A stretch of 64,000 nucleotides of DNA from Szabonella sp046295215 (GCA_046295215.1 JBKBNP010000001.1:192562-256561); one strand, 5' to 3'. Positions 44,369 through 52,164 are shown, counted from the stretch's first letter. Notes: generated by a model not told the origin, from the sequence alone. Numbers and translations: made by a program.

Positions 44369-44445
44369 CGGCTAAGGAGAAGCAGGCCACGGGGGGCCGG
44401 GGCGCGCAGCAGCGCGCAGGAATGGATATGGCGGTCCCGTGTCAT
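44362..44445 (-). CDS. leuL: leuA leader peptide
   Basis: A 27-residue peptide with seven leucines, including four consecutive ones (codons CTG CTT CTC CTT) near the end in GLLLLSRL. It stops 84 bases before the leuA start. This is the layout of leucine-attenuation leaders: scarcity of charged tRNA-Leu stalls the ribosome in the Leu run. TATAAA (44458-44453, minus strand) is 7 bases before the ATG, so the transcript may be leaderless and begin with the AUG. Function is inferred from sequence. Confidence 0.75.
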   Translation of the reverse strand: MTRDRHIHSCALLRAPAPRGLLLLSRL

Positions 44446-44452
44446 GGCATCG

Positions 44453-44458
44453 TTTATA
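44453..44458 (-). promoter_or_regulatory. Candidate -10 box of the leuL-leuA transcript
   Basis: TATAAA on the minus strand, 7 bases before the leader-peptide ATG. The -35 region (about 44476-44481, CTTCCC) is weak. If used, transcription begins at or next to the AUG of the leader peptide. Confidence 0.4.
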
Positions 44459-44570
44459 CGCGCGGATTTCCGGAAGGGAAGCGGAAATTCACAAGACGGT
44501 CGGCAGGTGCGGGTGGCGGGCGGCAGGGGCATCGAGCCTCCGCCGCCCGCCCTGCCGGGAACCGGGGCGG

Positions 44571-44654
44571 CCGGGGTGCCCCTTGCGCACCCCGGGGCCA
44601 GCCGCGCGCGGGGGATGCCTCCGGCGGAGGTATTTTGGCCAAGATGAAAGGGGG
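44571..44654 (+). repeat. Dispersed hairpin-core element, copy D
   Basis: A perfect 9-bp stem, CCGGGGTGC (44571-44579) with GCACCCCGG (44587-44595), then the small stem CCTCC-GGC-GGAGG and core GGTATTTTGGCCAAGATGAAAGGGG. Unlike the other copies, it is not downstream of a gene on its strand: it lies between the divergent leuA leader and the SDR gene, 74 bases before the latter. Confidence 0.72.
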
Positions 44655-44727
44655 TGGTGAAATGGACAGCCGGGCCGCGCGTCCTAGGTCGCTGCGGACA
44701 GGTGGGGCAGGGCAACAGGAGGCGCCT

Positions 44728-45393
44728 ATGGGGCGGGCGGTGGTGATCGGGGCATCGGGCGGGATCGGCGCGGCACTGGCGCAGGCGCTGGAGGCGCGGG
44801 GGGATGCGGTCTTGCGGCTGTCGCGACGGGGGGACGGGCTGGACCTCACCGATCCGGTGTCCGTCGCGGCGCATCTGGGGCGGATCGAGGAGCCGGTCGA
44901 TCTGGCCTTCATCGCGACCGGGGCGCTGGAGATCGATGGTGTGGAGCCGGAAAAGACGCTGCGCGCGCTGGACCCGGAGGCGATGCTGGCGCAGTTCAGG
45001 CTCAATGCGATCGGTCCGGTTCTGGCGCTGCGCCATCTGCTGCCGCATCTGCCACGCGACCGGGTGGCGCGGGTGGGGATCCTCTCGGCGCGGGTCGGGT
45101 CCATCGGGGACAACCGGCTGGGGGGCTGGTATTCCTATCGGGCGGCCAAGGCGGCGCTGAACCAGTTGATCCGCACGGCGGCGGTGGAGGTGGCGCGGAC
45201 GCATCCGAAGGCGGTGGTGGGTTTGCTGCATCCCGGCACGGTGGCGACCTCCTTCACCGCGAAATACCTTGGCCGGCACCCGGCGATTGCGCCCGGGATG
45301 GCAGCGGCGGACCTGATCGGCGTGCTGGAGCGGCTTGACGCCTCAGACAGTGGCTCCTTCCATGACCGGACCGGTGAGGTGGTGCCATGGTGA
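44728..45393 (+). CDS. Short-chain dehydrogenase/reductase linked to cryB
   Basis: SDR-family oxidoreductase of 221 residues. The cofactor loop GASGGIGAALA is at about residues 8-18 and the catalytic Tyr-xxx-Lys is in YSYRAAKAALNQ. AGGAGG 5 bases upstream fixes ATG 44728; a very long open frame upstream runs antisense through leuA and is not coding. It overlaps the photolyase gene by 7 bases, so the two are co-translated. The substrate is unknown. Confidence 0.92.
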   Translation: MGRAVVIGASGGIGAALAQALEARGDAVLRLSRRGDGLDLTDPVSVAAHLGRIEEPVDLAFIATGALEIDGVEPEKTLRALDPEAMLAQFRLNAIGPVLALRHLLPHLPRDRVARVGILSARVGSIGDNRLGGWYSYRAAKAALNQLIRTAAVEVARTHPKAVVGLLHPGTVATSFTAKYLGRHPAIAPGMAAADLIGVLERLDASDSGSFHDRTGEVVPW

Positions 45394-46916
45394 CGCGGCT
45401 CATCCTCGTTCTGGGGGACCAGTTGAGCGACGCCGTGGCCGCGCTGCGGGCGGCAGACCGCGCGGGCGATGTGGTGGTGATGGCCGAGGTAATGGAAGAA
45501 GGCAGCCATGTCCCGCATCACCCACAGAAGATCGTGCTGATCCTGGCGGCGATGCGGCATTTCGCCGAGAAGTTGCGCGCCGGCGGCTGGCAGGTCGCCT
45601 ATTCGCGGCTCGACCACACGGAGAACAGCCAGTCCATCGCGGGGGAGGTGCTGCGCCGCGCGGCAGAGACGGGGGCAAGCGAGGTCATAGCCACACAGCC
45701 CGGTGACTGGCGGCTGAGTGCAGCACTCGAGGCGCTGCCCCTGACCCTGCGGATGCTGCCCGATGACCGCTTCCTGTGCAGCCCTGCCGATTTCGCCGCC
45801 TGGGCAGAGGGGCGCAAGCAGTTGCGGATGGAATGGTTCTACCGCGAGATGCGGCGGCGCACCGGCCTGCTGATGGAGGGCGACAAGCCTGCGGGCGGCA
45901 AGTGGAACTTTGACCATGACAACCGCAAGCCCGCCGCCGCTGACCTTTTCCGCAAGCCCGCCCCCCGCTTTGCCCCCGATGCGGTGACGGAGGAGGTGCT
46001 GGCGCTGGTCGAGGCGCGGTTCGGCAGCCATTTCGGGCAACTCCGGCCCTTCGGCTGGGCGGTGGACCGCGCGGGGGCGCTGGCAGCGCTGGACCATTTC
46101 ATTGCCCATTCCCTGCCGAATTTCGGCACCTATCAGGATGCGATGCTGGCGGGGGATCCGGTTCTGCATCACTCGCTCCTCTCGCCCTACATCAACGTCG
46201 GCCTGCTCGACCCGCGCGAAGTCTGCGACCGGGCAGAGGCGGAATGGCGGGCGGGGCGTGCGCCGCTGAATTCCGTCGAAGGCTTCATCCGCCAGATCAT
46301 CGGCTGGCGCGAATATGTGCGGGGCATCTGGGCGATGGAGGGGCCGGATTACATGGAGCGCAATGCGCTGGGCCATGACCGCGCGCTGCCCCCGCTTTAT
46401 TGGGGGGCACCGACCCGGATGCGCTGCCTCGCCGAGGCGGTGGGCCAGACCCGCGAAATGGCCTATGCCCATCACATCCAGCGGCTGATGGTGACGGGGA
46501 ATTTCGCGCTGCTGGCCGGGGTTGATCCGGGCGCTGTGCATGAATGGTATCTGTCGGTCTATGCCGATGCCTTCGAATGGGTGGAGGCGCCCAACACGAT
46601 CGGGATGAGCCAGTTTGCGGATGGGGGTCTGCTGGGGTCGAAACCCTATGTCTCTTCGGGTGCCTATATCGACCGGATGTCGGATTACTGCGGCTCTTGT
46701 GCCTATGATGTGCGGGTGAAGGCGGGGGCGGGGGCCTGCCCGTTCAACCTGCTTTACTGGCATTTCCTGATCCGGCACCGGGACCGGTTCGAGGGCAATC
46801 CGCGCATGGCGCAGATGTATCGCACCTGGGACCGCATGGCGCAGGACCACCGGACGGCGGTGCTGGCGGGGGCTGAGGCGTTTCTGGCGCGTCTCGAAGC
46901 GGGCGAGCCGGTCTGA
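45387..46916 (+). CDS. cryB: Iron-sulfur bacterial cryptochrome/(6-4) photolyase
   Basis: FeS-BCP family flavoprotein of 509 residues, repairing (6-4) photoproducts with light or acting as a blue-light receptor. The N-terminal antenna domain begins LILVLGDQLS. The four cluster cysteines Cys347, 435, 438 and 451 have the same spacing as those of Agrobacterium PhrB. The catalytic FAD domain includes FIRQIIGWREYVRG and MSDYCGSCAYDV. In Rhodobacter sphaeroides the homologue CryB also affects photosynthesis gene expression; that role is not shown here. Confidence 0.95.
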   Translation: MVTRLILVLGDQLSDAVAALRAADRAGDVVVMAEVMEEGSHVPHHPQKIVLILAAMRHFAEKLRAGGWQVAYSRLDHTENSQSIAGEVLRRAAETGASEVIATQPGDWRLSAALEALPLTLRMLPDDRFLCSPADFAAWAEGRKQLRMEWFYREMRRRTGLLMEGDKPAGGKWNFDHDNRKPAAADLFRKPAPRFAPDAVTEEVLALVEARFGSHFGQLRPFGWAVDRAGALAALDHFIAHSLPNFGTYQDAMLAGDPVLHHSLLSPYINVGLLDPREVCDRAEAEWRAGRAPLNSVEGFIRQIIGWREYVRGIWAMEGPDYMERNALGHDRALPPLYWGAPTRMRCLAEAVGQTREMAYAHHIQRLMVTGNFALLAGVDPGAVHEWYLSVYADAFEWVEAPNTIGMSQFADGGLLGSKPYVSSGAYIDRMSDYCGSCAYDVRVKAGAGACPFNLLYWHFLIRHRDRFEGNPRMAQMYRTWDRMAQDHRTAVLAGAEAFLARLEAGEPV

Positions 46917-47123
46917 GGCAGCCACTCCAGAGGCCGTATCGCGCGCGATCACCGGCAACGCGCTGCCAGACCGGGCGCGCCCTTGCAGATCGCGCCGCTG
47001 TCTTGGGCCGATGCGACAGGCCGAAAGTGTGAAGCGGGCCACATGCAATGCTCAGGCCAAAAGACGCGGCCTTGCGCCGCCACGGAACGGACCCACAGGG
47101 CCACCGCCAGCCCTGCACGCTCG
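46917..47123. other. Intergenic stretch after cryB
   Basis: The gap between cryB and scoB is 336 bases. This left part holds no convincing gene, RNA or repeat. The right part is copy E of the dispersed element. Confidence 0.6.
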
Positions 47124-47198
47124 CCCCTTCATCTTGGCCGAAATACCTTCGGGGGTGAATTGGCCCAGGGGGCCAAGAGGGGGCAGACAGCCCCCTTT
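47124..47198 (-). repeat. Dispersed hairpin-core element, copy E
   Basis: Read on the minus strand: stem AGGGGGC with GCCCCCT and loop TGTCT (47196-47178), second stem TTGGCCC with GGGCCAA (47177-47161), then CACCCCCGAAGGTATTTCGGCCAAGATGAAGGGG. It lies 55 bases after the scoB stop, on scoB's strand. The first stem and loop are the same as in copies C and C-prime. Confidence 0.78.
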
Positions 47199-47252
47199 CC
47201 CCGCCCTCCACAGGTGCCCAACGGAGGAGCAGCGCCCCCGGACAGCGCCGCG

Positions 47253-47897
47253 TCAGCCGACGATGGTCGCCTCGGTGGCCGCGCGCAACTCGGCTTCGGT
47301 CACGCCCTCGGCGCATTCGACGATGCGCAATCCGCCCGGGGCGACATCCAGCACACCAAGATTGGTGATGATGCGGTCCACCACCGCCTTGCCGGTCAGC
47401 GGCAGCGTGCAGGCTTTCAGAACCTTGGATTCGCCATGCTTCGATGTATGGTCCATCACCACCACCACGCGGCCCACCCCGGCCACAAGGTCCATCGCGC
47501 CCCCCATGCCCTTCACCAGCTTGCCGGGGATCATCCAGTTCGCCAGATCGCCGTTTTCGGCCACTTCCATCGCGCCGAGGATCGCCATGGCGATCTTGCC
47601 GCCCCGGATCATTGCGAAACTTTGCGCGGAATCGAAATAGGCAGTCTGCGGCAGTTCGGTGATCGTTTGCTTGCCCGCATTGATGAGGTCGGCATCCTCC
47701 TCGCCCTCGAACGGAAACGGCCCCATGCCCAGCATGCCGTTTTCCGATTGCAGCGTTACGGTGATGCCTTCGGGGATATGGTTCGACACCAGCGTCGGGA
47801 TGCCGATGCCGAGGTTCACATACCAGCCGTCCTGCAGTTCCTGTGCGGCGCGCGCCGCCATCTGGTTGCGGTCCCAGCCCTTTGTTTCCATGGCCAT
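47253..47897 (-). CDS. scoB: 3-oxoacid CoA-transferase subunit B
   Basis: Beta subunit of succinyl-CoA:3-ketoacid CoA-transferase, 214 residues. YVNLGIGIPTLV is the CoA-binding start and the catalytic Glu is in LQSENGMLG (about residue 50). GAMEVAENGDLANWMIPGK is a further family segment. It follows scoA with a TGATG overlap. The pair activates acetoacetate for ketone-body use or polyhydroxybutyrate turnover. Confidence 0.96.
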   Translation of the reverse strand: MAMETKGWDRNQMAARAAQELQDGWYVNLGIGIPTLVSNHIPEGITVTLQSENGMLGMGPFPFEGEEDADLINAGKQTITELPQTAYFDSAQSFAMIRGGKIAMAILGAMEVAENGDLANWMIPGKLVKGMGGAMDLVAGVGRVVVVMDHTSKHGESKVLKACTLPLTGKAVVDRIITNLGVLDVAPGGLRIVECAEGVTEAELRAATEATIVG

Positions 47898-48601
47898 CAC
47901 ACGGCCTCCTTCTTGCGCACGGTGCGCTGTTCGATGCGTTTCTCGTGGTCGCCCTGGATCAGGCGATGCACATAGATGCCGGGCAGGTGGATCGTGTCGG
48001 GGTCGAGCGATCCCAGCGGCACGATCTCCTCCACCTCCACCACACAGACCTTGCCGCAGGTGGCGGCGGGCGGGTTGAAGTTGCGCGCGGTCTTGCGGAA
48101 CACGAGGTTGCCCGACGGGTCCGCCTTCCACGCCTTGACGATGGAGAGGTCGGCCACGATGCCGCGCTCCATGATGTAGGCCTGCCCGTCGAAACTCATC
48201 ACCGGCTTGCCTTCGGCGATCACCGTGCCGACCCCGGTCTTGGTGTAGAAGCCGGGAATGCCCGCGCCGCCCGCCCGCATCCGTTCGGCCAGCGTGCCTT
48301 GCGGGTTGAACTCCAGCTCCAGCTCGCCTGCAAGATACTGGCGCATGAATTCCGCGTTCTCGCCGACATAGGAGGAGATCATCTTCTTGACCTGCCGGGT
48401 TTCCAGCAGCACGCCCAGCCCGAACCCGTCCACGCCCGCATTGTTCGAGGCGACCGTCAGGTCTTTGGTGCCCGCATCGCGGATCGCCGCGATCAGGAGT
48501 TCGGGGATGCCGCAAAGCCCGAAGCCCCCGGCCGCAATCGTCATCCCGTCGAACAGCACACCGTCCAGTGCCGCCGCCGCATCCGGATAGACCTTCTTCA
48601 T
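47897..48601 (-). CDS. scoA: 3-oxoacid CoA-transferase subunit A
   Basis: Alpha subunit of succinyl-CoA:3-ketoacid CoA-transferase, 234 residues. The glycine-rich GGFGLCGIPELLI near residue 26 is the CoA-transferase signature 1; SYVGENAEFMRQYLAGELELE and GAGIPGFYTKTGVGT are further family segments. GGGAGG precedes ATG 48601, and a TTGACA-type promoter lies 30-58 bases upstream. Confidence 0.96.
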   Translation of the reverse strand: MKKVYPDAAAALDGVLFDGMTIAAGGFGLCGIPELLIAAIRDAGTKDLTVASNNAGVDGFGLGVLLETRQVKKMISSYVGENAEFMRQYLAGELELEFNPQGTLAERMRAGGAGIPGFYTKTGVGTVIAEGKPVMSFDGQAYIMERGIVADLSIVKAWKADPSGNLVFRKTARNFNPPAATCGKVCVVEVEEIVPLGSLDPDTIHLPGIYVHRLIQGDHEKRIEQRTVRKKEAV

Positions 48602-48630
48602 CGCATCCTCCCCGCATTTTCACCGCCCGA

Positions 48631-48659
48631 CTATTGGCCGAGCGGCTCGGGCCTGTCAA
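48631..48659 (-). promoter_or_regulatory. Promoter of scoAB with embedded dyad
   Basis: On the minus strand TTGACA (48659-48654) and CAATAG (48636-48631) are 17 bases apart. The spacer is filled by the near-perfect dyad GCCCGAGCCGCTCGGC, a possible operator that would block both boxes. Confidence 0.5.
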
Positions 48660-48683
48660 TCGCCGCGCCGCAGCATGGGCCTG

Positions 48684-49904
48684 TCAGCGTTCCGCGCGGA
48701 TCACCTCGCGGTCGGCGGCGATCAGCAGAAGCTGCCCGTCCCGGTCGATGTCGAAACGGTCCACCGCCGACAGCGCCTCCAGAAAGGCGGCTTCCAGCGC
48801 CATGCGGTCGGGCGGGCAGGCCATGCGCGTCACCGCCGCCGGGCCCGCGCGCAGGCCCTCGCCATCCAGGACCAGCGCCGCGCTGAACCGGTTGCAGCCG
48901 CTGTTCCCCGCGATGGTGCCCCGTTCGACGGTGAAATCGGGGGGCTCCTGCCCCGCAAGCGCGTGATCGGCCAGCGCCGACACGCGCCAGCCGCCCTGCA
49001 ACAGAAGCATCGGATCGCCTGCACAGCCCGTCAGGCTGCCTGCTCCGGTGTCGGCCCCCATGACCGCCTCGGCGGCAAAGGGATAGGGCATGCCGGACAT
49101 GCTGTCAGCGCAGGGGCCTGCAGACAGGGTGAGCGCAAGCCCGGGCAGCGTCCAGCGCAGGTGGCCCGGGCGGGCATCGGGATCGGGCAGGGGGGTGGCG
49201 GTCAGGGTCAGGCCGCTTTCGGTGGACAGGGCTGCACCATCCGCATCCAGCCGCAGCACCCAGCCGGGTTCGTTGCCCCGCGCGGTCAGGTCCGTGTCGG
49301 GGGGCAGCGACAGGCCCTGACAGGCGGGCATCTCCTGCCCCTGCCAGCGGATCGTCGCGGCGTCGCCCTTGGTCCAGACCTCTGTTCCGCCTGCCGCATC
49401 GGCGAATCGCGCGCCCGAGGCGGCGATCTGTTGCGGCAGGCGCAGGGCCTCTGTCCCGAGGCTCAAAATGGCGTCCGCACCCTCGAACCCAAGCCCGAAG
49501 ATTCGGTCGCCGCAGATCAGCCAGCTTTGGAACGGCTGCGCGAACGAGGGGCGCAGGCCCACTGGTCCAAGCGCCGTATCCGCCTTTCCCGCCGCAACCG
49601 CGATGGCCTCCGATTGCCAGATCGACCGTCCCTCCGCGAAAATCGCCGCGCGCAGCACCAGCGGCCCTTCGGGCGCGTCGAGGCTGAAATCGAGCGGCAC
49701 CTGCCGGCCCTCCGTAGGGGCGGCATGGGTTGCAATCTCCCCCTCCGCGCCGGTGATCTCGATGCGCCATTCGGCCCCCTCGGGCAGGGCGATGCGTTCG
49801 CGATAGGTCAGGCTGCCCGACAGCATGCGCGCCTCGGCCATTGTCAGGGCGGGGCCAACCAGCGCGCAAAGAAGGCTGGCAGCGAAAAGCGGGGGGCGGA
49901 ACAT
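48684..49904 (-). CDS. Secreted four-module protein (YbaY, MliC-like, COG3650-like, META)
   Basis: Exported protein of 406 residues, signal peptide about 1-25. Four small envelope modules follow: a YbaY-like domain (about 27-125, GSLTYRERIALPEGAEW), an MliC-like lysozyme-inhibitor module (about 130-200, EVWTKGDAATIRWQG), a COG3650-like module (about 205-290, RGNEPGWVLRLD and CADSMSGMPYPF) and a META/HslJ domain (about 300-400, GNSGCNRFSA and MACPPDRM). Each module is found alone elsewhere; the fusion suggests an envelope-stress or lysozyme-resistance role. Module borders are my estimates. Confidence 0.82.
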   Translation of the reverse strand: MFRPPLFAASLLCALVGPALTMAEARMLSGSLTYRERIALPEGAEWRIEITGAEGEIATHAAPTEGRQVPLDFSLDAPEGPLVLRAAIFAEGRSIWQSEAIAVAAGKADTALGPVGLRPSFAQPFQSWLICGDRIFGLGFEGADAILSLGTEALRLPQQIAASGARFADAAGGTEVWTKGDAATIRWQGQEMPACQGLSLPPDTDLTARGNEPGWVLRLDADGAALSTESGLTLTATPLPDPDARPGHLRWTLPGLALTLSAGPCADSMSGMPYPFAAEAVMGADTGAGSLTGCAGDPMLLLQGGWRVSALADHALAGQEPPDFTVERGTIAGNSGCNRFSAALVLDGEGLRAGPAAVTRMACPPDRMALEAAFLEALSAVDRFDIDRDGQLLLIAADREVIRAER

Positions 49905-50028
49905 GGTGAGGCCTCTCGGTCTGGATCGGTCGGCCCATTCTCTGCCGTCCCGAACGTCCCTTCAAGGGCCGGGCCTTGCGGATTTCACCCTCGCACTCTG
50001 CCCTTGGATGTGGCAAGAAATCCCTCGT

Positions 50029-50360
50029 GCGGGCGTGGCGAAACCGGTAGACGCAGCAGACTTTGACGATTGGAGTGCCCGGATTGGGGAAACCCCCGGT
50101 GCAGAACCGCTCAAATTCGGGGAAAGCTCTGGGCACTCAAGCCCGTGCCGATCCCGAGCCAAGCCCGCCCGAAAGGGTGTGGAAGGTGTAGAGACTAGAC
50201 GGGCGGCGCCTACCGCAAGCCCCCCAGCAGGGGCGGGCCATGGCGAAGGGATAGTCCAGACCACGAACGCCCCGGCCCGGGGGCGGCGGCGAAAGCCGAA
50301 GTGGTATGAAAATCTGTTTTCCGTAAGGAAGTGCGGGTTCGAGTCCCGCCGTCCGCACCA
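50029..50360 (+). tRNA. tRNA-Leu(UAA) interrupted by a group I intron
   Basis: Exons 50029-50063 and 50309-50360 join to an 87-base tRNA with encoded CCA. The acceptor stem GCGGGCG pairs with CGTCCGC, the D arm is GCG/CGC, the anticodon stem GCAGA/TCTGT closes a loop CTTAAAA with anticodon TAA, the long variable arm TTTCC/GGAAG marks a class II tRNA, and the T arm is GCGGG-TTCGAGT-CCCGC. The intron splits the anticodon after U34, the position used by group I introns of cyanobacterial tRNA-Leu(UAA). Confidence 0.92.
50064..50308 (+). other. Group I intron (IC3-like) within tRNA-Leu(UAA)
   Basis: A 245-base intron without an open reading frame. P1: exon ACUU pairs with GAGU (50074-50077), with the U-G pair at the splice site. 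P4: TTCGGG (50116-50121) with CCCGAG (50153-50158). P7: GACTA (50193-50197) with TAGTC (50252-50256), the guanosine-binding helix. The intron ends in G (50308). The core strings GAGCCAAGCCC, GGTGTAGAGACTAGACGGG and AAGGGATAGTCC resemble the cyanobacterial tRNA-Leu intron. Self-splicing is inferred. Confidence 0.9.
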
Positions 50361-50588
50361 GACCCCCGGACGCTCTGACGCCCATGCCCCGGGGGGGTGG
50401 ACGCCCGATCGTCGCAGGGCGGGGCGCAGACGGCTTTCCATTGCCGGGGCCGCCCGCAGGCTGGCGGTTTTGTGTCTGCCGCGGATGCCTGCCGCCCTTG
50501 GCTGTTTCCCGCGCAGACCGGGCTCTTTGCGGCGCTCCGGACGGGTCGCGCCTTGGCAAGCCGCAAGCTTGGCCTTACCTAAAGGGGG
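50361..50588. other. Intergenic stretch after tRNA-Leu
   Basis: A possible transcript end, CCCCCGG (50363-50369) pairing with CCGGGGG (50389-50395), follows the tRNA. The rest shows no gene. Confidence 0.45.
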
Positions 50589-51488
50589 ATGTTTCTGAAA
50601 GTGGACCGCATGCTCCGTCTCCGTCTTTTCCCTGTCTGTGCTGTGCTCCTGGTCGCGATGGGCGGCCCCGCGCTGGCCGAGAGCGGCAAGACCGTGCCCC
50701 AGACCCATGCCGGCGAATCGCACCGGATCACGGTCCCGGCGCTGTCGGATGCGTTGCATATCGGCGAGGTGATCGAAGTGATGCGCCTCGAAGGGCTGGA
50801 TTATGGCCGCCAGATGGAAAGCGAGCTGTTTCCGGGTGTCGGCGGGGCCGACTGGCGGCGGATCGTTGCGTTGATCTATGACGCGCAGACGATGCGGCGG
50901 CGGTTCGACGCCACGCTTGAGGCGGAACTGGGCGCGGACGAGGCGACGAAGGCCGCGACGATGGCCTTTTTCGACTCCGAGCGCGGGCGCCGGATCCTCG
51001 GGCTGGAGGTGGAGGCGCGCCGGTCGCTGCTCGATTCGGCGGTGGAGGATGCCGCCCGGCTCCGGGTCGAGGAGATGGAGGCCAGGAACGACGCGCGGCT
51101 TGACCTCCTGCGCCGTTTTGCCGAGGCGAATGACCTGATCGAAAGCAATGTGCTGGGCGCGCTCAACGCCAATCTCGCCTTCTTTCAGGGCATGGCAGAG
51201 GTTGGCGGACTCAGCGAGGAAATGACCGAGGACCAGATGCTGCGCGATGTCTGGGCGCAGGAGGATGACATCCGGCAGGAAACCGAGGACTGGCTCTATC
51301 CCTATCTGGCGCTGTCCTACGGTCCGCTGGGGGATGAGGATCTGGAGGATTATCTGGCGTTCTCGCAGACACCCGCCGGGCAGAGGTTGAATGTCGCACT
51401 TTTCGCGGCTTTCGATTCGGTGTTCACGGCCATTTCGCGCGATCTGGGCCGGGCAGCGGCGCGGCAGATGATGGGCAAGGACATCTGA
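50589..51488 (+). CDS. DUF2059-domain exported protein
   Basis: Exported protein of 299 residues (292 if ATG 50610 is used), signal peptide ending GGPALA. A mostly helical, acidic body ends in a DUF2059-like segment (about 200-290, with YLAFSQTPAGQRLNVALFAAFD). The function is unknown. AAAGGGGG directly abuts ATG 50589, which is close for a ribosome-binding site; ATG 50610 has AAGTGG at normal distance, so the start is uncertain. It stands alone between tRNA-Leu and rplU. Confidence 0.85.
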   Translation: MFLKVDRMLRLRLFPVCAVLLVAMGGPALAESGKTVPQTHAGESHRITVPALSDALHIGEVIEVMRLEGLDYGRQMESELFPGVGGADWRRIVALIYDAQTMRRRFDATLEAELGADEATKAATMAFFDSERGRRILGLEVEARRSLLDSAVEDAARLRVEEMEARNDARLDLLRRFAEANDLIESNVLGALNANLAFFQGMAEVGGLSEEMTEDQMLRDVWAQEDDIRQETEDWLYPYLALSYGPLGDEDLEDYLAFSQTPAGQRLNVALFAAFDSVFTAISRDLGRAAARQMMGKDI

Positions 51489-51533
51489 CCTGCCCATGTG
51501 CCCGGATGTGACCGGACTGGCCGTCCGACGGCC

Positions 51534-51562
51534 TTGACAGGCGGCGGCGATTCCCCGATAAG
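51534..51562 (+). promoter_or_regulatory. rplU-rpmA promoter
   Basis: TTGACA (51534-51539) and GATAAG (51557-51562), spacing 17, give a near-consensus housekeeping promoter. The predicted 5-prime leader is about 130 bases, long enough for a ribosomal-protein regulatory structure, though I could not assign one. Confidence 0.7.
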
Positions 51563-51702
51563 CGCGCATCCTGGCGGCCCTTTCGGGGGTGGCCCGGGTT
51601 TATATTGATCTCGTCCCGCAATGGGGCGCGCTGTCCGAGGCGGGCTTGTCCCGAAACACCGCAAGGGGCCACAGGACGCGGGTAACGCAAAAGGAAAGAC
51701 CC

Positions 51703-52158
51703 ATGTTCGCGGTCCTCAAGACAGGCGGCAAGCAATACAAGGTGCAGGCGGGCGACGTGCTGCGCGTGGAAAAGCTTGCGGCCGAAGCTGGTGAAAAAAT
51801 CCAGTTCAACGATATTCTGATGGTGGGCGGCGATACGCTGACCGTCGGGTCGCCGCTGGTGGCCGGGGCCGCCGTTCAGGCCGAGGTGATCGCCCAGATC
51901 AAGGGCGAGAAGGTGATCCACTACGTCAAGCGCCGCCGCAAGCACAGCTCGCAGCGCACCAAGGGCCACCGCCAGCACCTGACGCTGCTGCGCGTGACCG
52001 ATGTGCTGGCAACCGGTGCGGATGCCTCCGGCGTTGCCGTCGCGACCGGCACCGCCGATGCGCGCCGTGCGGCCCATGAAACCGGGGTGGCACCGAAAGC
52101 TGCCGAAGCCCCCGCGAAACCCAAGCGTGCCGCCAAGGCCGCTGCGTCCGAGGAGTAA
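51703..52158 (+). CDS. rplU: 50S ribosomal protein L21
   Basis: Large-subunit protein bL21, 151 residues. The family N-terminus MFAVLKTGGKQYKV and the KVIHYVKRRRKHS basic segment bind 23S rRNA. Typical bL21 is about 103 residues; here a tail of about 45 residues rich in Ala, Lys and Pro is added. AAGGAAAG precedes ATG 51703. It is co-transcribed with rpmA 6 bases downstream. Confidence 0.97.
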   Translation: MFAVLKTGGKQYKVQAGDVLRVEKLAAEAGEKIQFNDILMVGGDTLTVGSPLVAGAAVQAEVIAQIKGEKVIHYVKRRRKHSSQRTKGHRQHLTLLRVTDVLATGADASGVAVATGTADARRAAHETGVAPKAAEAPAKPKRAAKAAASEE

Positions 52159-52164
52159 TCCCCC

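Noticed and set aside
42658..44727. Very long open frame (about 690 codons) on the plus strand running into the SDR gene
   Set aside because: It is antisense to leuA, has no ribosome-binding site at its upstream starts, and its composition is that of a reverse-strand shadow; the SDR starts at 44728.
47124..47198. Copy E read as a standard rho-independent terminator of scoB
   Set aside because: The hairpins are strong but not followed by a U-run, and the conserved core beyond them is not explained by termination alone.
49962..51569. Open frames covering the tRNA-Leu region and intron
   Set aside because: They read through a structured tRNA and group I intron and antisense to the DUF2059 gene; no homing endonuclease motif (LAGLIDADG, GIY-YIG or HNH) was seen.
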